Origin: Congeria kusceri
Lineage: Eukaryota; Mollusca; Bivalvia; Myida; Dreissenidae
Length of the DNA: 64,000 nucleotides
Assembly (NCBI GenBank): GCA_027627225.1
Contig: JAPFQT010000159.1
Coordinates: 62,001-126,000 of the forward strand
Reading direction: 5' to 3'
Shown: positions 59,975 through 64,000 of the stretch, piece after piece
How the letters are laid out: each line of letters begins with the position of its first letter
Position numbering within the stretch: the stretch's first letter is position 1
Position numbers and translations under genes: made by a program
Notes under the pieces: model-generated
Database searches by the model: none
Seen by the model: the letters and a program-made list of their open reading frames with translations, nothing else
What the model was told of the DNA's origin: nothing

Positions 59975-61370
59975 CTAGCGCTCCAACAGACTTAAAGAAA
60001 GACTAGCACTCCCACAGACTTGAAAAACGACTAGCACCCCAACAGACTTGCAGTAAGAAAAGCACCCCAACAGACTGAGACAAAAGACTAGCGCTCCAAC
60101 AGACTTGGAGAAAGACTATCGCTCCAACAGACTTAGACAAAGGACTATCGCTCCAACAGACTTGGAGAAAGACTAGTGCTCCAACAGACTTGGAGAAAGA
60201 CTAGCGCTCCAACAGACTTAGACAAAGGACTATCGCTCCAACAGACTTGGAGAAAGACTAGTGCTCCAACAGACTTGGAGAAAGACTATCGCTCCAACAG
60301 ACTTAGACAAAGGACTATCGCTCCAACAGACTTGGAGAAAGACTAGTGCTCCAACAGACTTGGAGAAAGACTAGCGCTCCAACAGACTTGGAGAAAGACT
60401 AGCACTCCAACAGACTTGGAGAAAGACTATCGCTCCAACAGACTTGGAGAAAGACTAGCGCTCCAACAGACTTGGAGGATGACTATCGCTCCAACAGACT
60501 TAGACAAAGGACTATCGCTCCAACAGACTTGGAGAAAGACTAGCGCTCCAACAGACTTGGAGAAAGACTAGCACTCCAACAGACTTAAAGAAAGACTATC
60601 GCTTCAACAGACTTAGACAAAGGACAAGCGCTCTGACAGACTTGGAGGTACACTATTGCTCCAACAGACTTGGAGCAAGACGACATCTCAAACAGACTTA
60701 GACAAAGACTATCGCCCCAACACACTAAGAGGAAGACTAGCGGTTCAACAGACTTAGATAAAAGATTAGTGCTCCAACACATTTAGAGGAAGACTAGCGC
60801 TTTAACAGACTTAGAAAAATACGGGCGCTCCAACAGACTTGGAGAAATTCTAGCACTCCAACACATTTCGGGAAAGACTAGCACTCCAACACACTAATTT
60901 TGTGAAAAGCGAGCGTTGCAATACACTATTACGAAATGAAAAAACTGGTGACCCAACACATATGCTTTGTGCACGACTAGCGCTCTAACACACTTAGTTT
61001 ATAAAGAACTATCGCTCTGACACACTTAGTTTATCCAAGACTAGAGCTCTAACACAATTAGTTTATCCAAGACTAGCACTCTCTCACACTTAGTTTATCC
61101 AAGACTAGCATTCTCACACACTTAGTTTATAAAAGACTAGCGCTCTCACACACTTAGTTTATAAAAGACGACTAGCGCTCTATCACACTTAGTTTATAAA
61201 AGACTAGCACTCTCACACACTTAGTTTATCCAAGACTAGCGCTCTCACACACTTAGTTTGTCCACGACTAGCGCTCTCACACACTTAGTTTATCCAAGAC
61301 TAGAGCTATCACACACTTCATTTGTCCAAGACTAGTGCTCCAACACAATTTGTAGGTACACGAATAGCAA
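59975..61370. repeat. 28/29-bp minisatellite grading into a 32-bp one
   Basis: From 59975 to about 60900 the unit is AGCGCTCCAACAGACTTGG then AGAAAGACT (28 bp), with a 29-bp variant having TTAGACAAAGGACT. From about 60960 to 61340 the unit becomes GACTAGCGCTCTCACACAC then TTAGTTTATCCAA (32 bp). ACTAGCGCTC is common to both, so the second is an evolved version of the first. The array abuts the TIR element starting at 61375. Confidence 0.93.
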
Positions 61371-61629
61371 TCTGTAGGACCATATTTTTCACAAATCATA
61401 TTTTTACACATGTGAAAAATAGGATCTCAATTCTCACAAATGTGAAAAATAGGATCTCATTCTTCACACATCACAATCTCATTCTTCACATTTTTTTTAT
61501 CCTTTCCAGTTTTTGATATGCACTAAAATCGTATTCTTCACACATGAAAAAGTGTTCAAATTTTGCAAAAAGTGAATTTTGCTACATCATAATCCTATTT
61601 TTCACGTTGTATGTGCCCGAAAACAACGG

Positions 61630-61840
61630 GGTGATTTACGGAACGGTATGCATGGTATGATATGGCACGGTACCAGATGGTTGTGTACGGTACGGATTGG
61701 TATGGGATGGTCAGGCATGGCATGGCATGTATGGTATGGTTTGTTATGCTATGGTATGGAAATCTACGGTGCGGTACGATTTGCTGCGGTACGATAAAAT
61801 AGGAAGGTACGATACGGTACGCTACTGTACTGTCCAAATG
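61630..61840 (+). repeat. GGTACGG/GGTATGG degenerate pentamer-like repeat
   Basis: An irregular repeat of GGTAY and GGTAYGG or GGCATGG. ORFs on both strands (61579-61797 and 61595-61843) are low-complexity by-products. A short version is at 21975-22000 in the related element. Confidence 0.9.
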
Positions 61841-62189
61841 CATGTACCAACATGTGCCTAGGTTCTAATTAGGTCATTATAATACCGTCCGTGTATACGT
61901 ATATTCTAGTTCGGGCAGACATATCATTATGCATTGTTATTTTCGTTTTAATAATCCAAAATAGGACTTGAGTTTGTACGTACGTTTGGATGCGTGCATT
62001 GGTTAATATTCCTCCCAAAAACGTGTATGTTCATATGGACGTAAACAAGTATGCATTTCTATCTCCTAATTAGACCGTACAAACGTACTGCCTAACGATT
62101 AAGCGCATGTATACATAAGTGGCTCCTAAACAGGGCGTAGTTTTTCATAGTGATGACAATATAGTAAACGTCATGTTAACTATAACTAT

Positions 62190-62315
62190 AATGATAATAA
62201 TGTAATGATGATGACGAGAATATTTATGATGACATTGGTGACGACAGTGATGTTGTTGACGGTAATGATGATGATGATGACGACAATAATGATTATAATG
62301 ATGATGATTACTGTA
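62190..62315 (+). repeat. Imperfect GAT/AAT microsatellite
   Basis: ATGATGATGA-type trinucleotides are interrupted by GACGAC and AATAAT. The minus-strand ORFs rich in isoleucine and histidine (62145-62465 and 62186-62389) arise from it. Confidence 0.9.
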
Positions 62316-62561
62316 TAATTGTCCCGATACAATTTCACCATAAAATATGTGAAAAATGTGATCCGTACGCATACCCCCTTTTTGGCCAATCTTCTTCACA
62401 CTTATAAATGTGACAAATGAGATCTTATTCTTCACAGGCGTGTGAAAAATATTATTTGTGAACAAAATATTATCCTATGACGCTCAAACATGTACGGTTT
62501 GTATCAGAATTTCAAATCCATTTAAGTACATTATAGATGAAAATGCCAGTTTATGAAAATA

Positions 62562-62709
62562 ATGATCTTGCTTATGAAGCTGTACATGCAGTGAACTGCT
62601 TGATAAACAAATTTCCTGTATGAATGATGTCATATATGATCTTGCTTATGAAGCTGTACATGCAGTGAACTGCTTGATAAACAAATTTCCTGTATGAATG
62701 ATGTCATAT
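62562..62709 (+). repeat. Perfect 74-bp tandem duplication
   Basis: ATGATCTTGCTTATGAAGC begins both copies (62562 and 62636), and GTATGAATGATGTCATAT ends both. I see no mismatch between the copies. Confidence 0.95.
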
Positions 62710-62944
62710 AATACTTATAAATCTATACTTATAAATACTTCAGATAAACGACTTAATACTTGTATACAACAAAAACAACAACACAACAACAACGTGATTA
62801 TAAACTATTTTAGTTATTTACACATAAATGAACACAACCTTGTCATTAGTTTGAGCAAGACAAATTAAATATCTTGCAAGTCTAAAGTGTGCGGCTTGAC
62901 GATTGTAAAAAAAATAAATAAAACGTTTCTGTAAAAGATCTATT

Positions 62945-63100
62945 CCAGACAGGGGTGGATCCAGGATTTGGGGGCGTAAACTTTTGATCATGCAGTTATA
63001 ATCCCTTTACGTTGTCTGTGGGTCTGCAATGATCAGCTGCAGATCCGTATCAAAGAGATCATCATCATCACCATCATCATCATGATCATCATCATCAACT
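62945..63100 (+). repeat. GGGGTGGATCCAGG motif and CAT microsatellite
   Basis: CAGGGGTGGATCCAGGATTT (62950-62970) resembles the start of dispersed repeats that I recall from several invertebrates. It is followed by a (CAT)n tract at 63058-63098. Boundaries and family are uncertain. Confidence 0.4.
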
Positions 63101-64000
63101 GCGCTTTAAGTCACTCATTAATTTAATACTACAGACTATTATGTTTGAAATACATGTTTGTTTCATGTGTATGTCATGCACTTGCATTGGCAGTACATTG
63201 CCCTTGATATGATGTGCCTGTCCACTTAATGCGTGTTTGAAATTCAATTTTATATATATCATAAACATCTTTAAACATATAAACAGTGACTGGGAAACCC
63301 ATGCGTAATGCGATATTTGCGCAAAAAATTCTGAAAAATCGCTAAGATGTTCATTGATGCGATTTTACGTCGCACCAAAATCTGATAGTACAAATCGAAA
63401 AACGCTGCTACAACACACAATGCTTGGTCAGGTTTGCAGTTTCTACACTAGAATTGAGATTCGATTTCATTACACATTGAACGGGAAGTGCGAGCGTCTG
63501 CGTTATGTATTTTTCTCGATTGAGTTATCGACGTTCAAAAAACGGAATTGCTGTAAATCCCATAAATTTTTGAACAAGCACATAGATTTTTGTGGAAATG
63601 AGACATTTTCTCATATGGAACAATCCTTAAAATATGAAATCGTCAGAAATTGGAGCCAACGTTTCTGACATCCCTCTACTATATCACTGTTATCTTTTTT
63701 TTGAATACATAAAACAATATATTATTAGGTGTGATTCCTAATGGAACTCTGTACAATAAGATTGTCGATTTAGAATTTTGGGAATATAACTATTTATTGA
63801 GAAAGAACTGTTTAAACTTAAAAGAAGTCATTGATTTGACTTGAATTTCGACTTATCATATTTATTCGAACAGTATAAATGTTTTTATGTGGTATCCTGT
63901 GCCAACGGTGTTTTGCATCGGACATAAATATAATATATGGATTAAAAAAACAAAAACAATATCATCCACAAATAAAGGTATGCATACTAATTATCATAGT
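63101..64000. other. Right edge, intergenic with a 104-codon ORF
   Basis: The ORF at 63354-63668 (plus) encodes a basic, cysteine-containing peptide starting MMRFYVAPKSDSTNRKTL. I recognise no domain or repeat. Composition is slightly GC-richer at 63360-63540, so an exon is not excluded. The rest is AT-rich. Confidence 0.35.

Larger units (their letters stand above)
61375..62477. mobile_element. 1.1-kb TA-flanked TIR element with internal repeats
   Basis: The left end GGACCATATTTTTCACAAAT starts after TA (61375-61376). The inverted right end ends before TA (62476-62477) and reads, on the minus strand, GGATAATATTTTGTTCACAAAT. Both arms continue with ATATTTTTCACACNTGTGAA and GGATCTCA/AGATCTCA, about 60-65 bp in all. 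The interior has a GGTACGGTATGG repeat (61630-61840) and a GAT-rich tract (62190-62315). TIRs plus TA suggest Tc1/mariner-type mobilisation. There is no transposase. The left 290 bp match 21709-21990. Confidence 0.85.

Noticed and set aside
61579..61843. Tryptophan/glycine-rich ORFs on both strands
   Set aside because: They are low-complexity translations of the GGTACGG repeat.
62145..62465. Histidine/isoleucine-rich 106-codon ORF
   Set aside because: It is generated by the GAT/AAT microsatellite inside the TIR element.

Overview
The window looks like eukaryotic, intergenic, repeat-dominated DNA. It is AT-rich with no dense open reading frames, operons, ribosome binding sites or rRNA genes. 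Several dispersed repeats are of kinds I associate with bivalve molluscs: 'ACAAGAGCTGTC...CAGCGCGCTCGACTATTCG' modules ending in GACGCCGACGCC, 'GAGGGCC...GGCCATG' modules ending in CAGGTGAGCTAA, and tRNA-derived SINEs starting AAAGGGACCTG. A heterodont bivalve is my best guess. It comes from remembered repeat styles, not from a search. I find no intact protein-coding gene. The only protein homology I can support is a broken Tc1-like transposase at 33228-33650. A few short ORFs in locally GC-richer sequence are listed as weak exon candidates. || Layout: 1-16229 is one continuous 26-bp satellite running off the left edge. It contains a 3.49-kb block repeated 10,230 bp away with only six differences that I could find, five of them at CpG positions. 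16.2-21.7 kb holds foldback elements, a large bivalve-type modular repeat and SINE-like pieces. 22003-24303 is a second 26-bp array, preceded by half of a TIR element. 24.6-33 kb carries a tRNA-derived SINE, an AAAGGGACC element with a tRNA-like end, a 1-kb element with 25-bp perfect inverted ends, foldback elements and a 22-bp minisatellite. 33.2-35.8 kb has the dead Tc1-like transposase and a separate 1.85-kb element with long inverted arms. 35969-37500 is a 73-bp array of 21 copies. 37.9-44 kb has more foldback elements, a third 26-bp array (39.2 kb) and a 31-bp array. 44498-44953 is a TA-flanked MITE-like element filled with 103-bp hairpin repeats. 47-54 kb holds tRNA-like elements, a fourth 26-bp array (49.3 kb) and nine tandem copies of a tRNA 5' half in front of a tRNA-like sequence. 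54-64 kb has two more foldback copies, a second 31-bp array, modular repeats, a 28/32-bp minisatellite and a TA-flanked TIR element. || The main conclusions are these. Four arrays with apparently unrelated monomers share a 26-bp register and a core close to ACAACNACGCGNCACAAC, so they look like one old minisatellite lineage. Eight copies of a roughly 300-bp foldback element share three consecutive hairpins. Several non-autonomous elements contain internal tandem repeats, which suggests that such elements seed satellite arrays here. All coordinates of repeat edges are by eye and approximate to a few bases unless stated.
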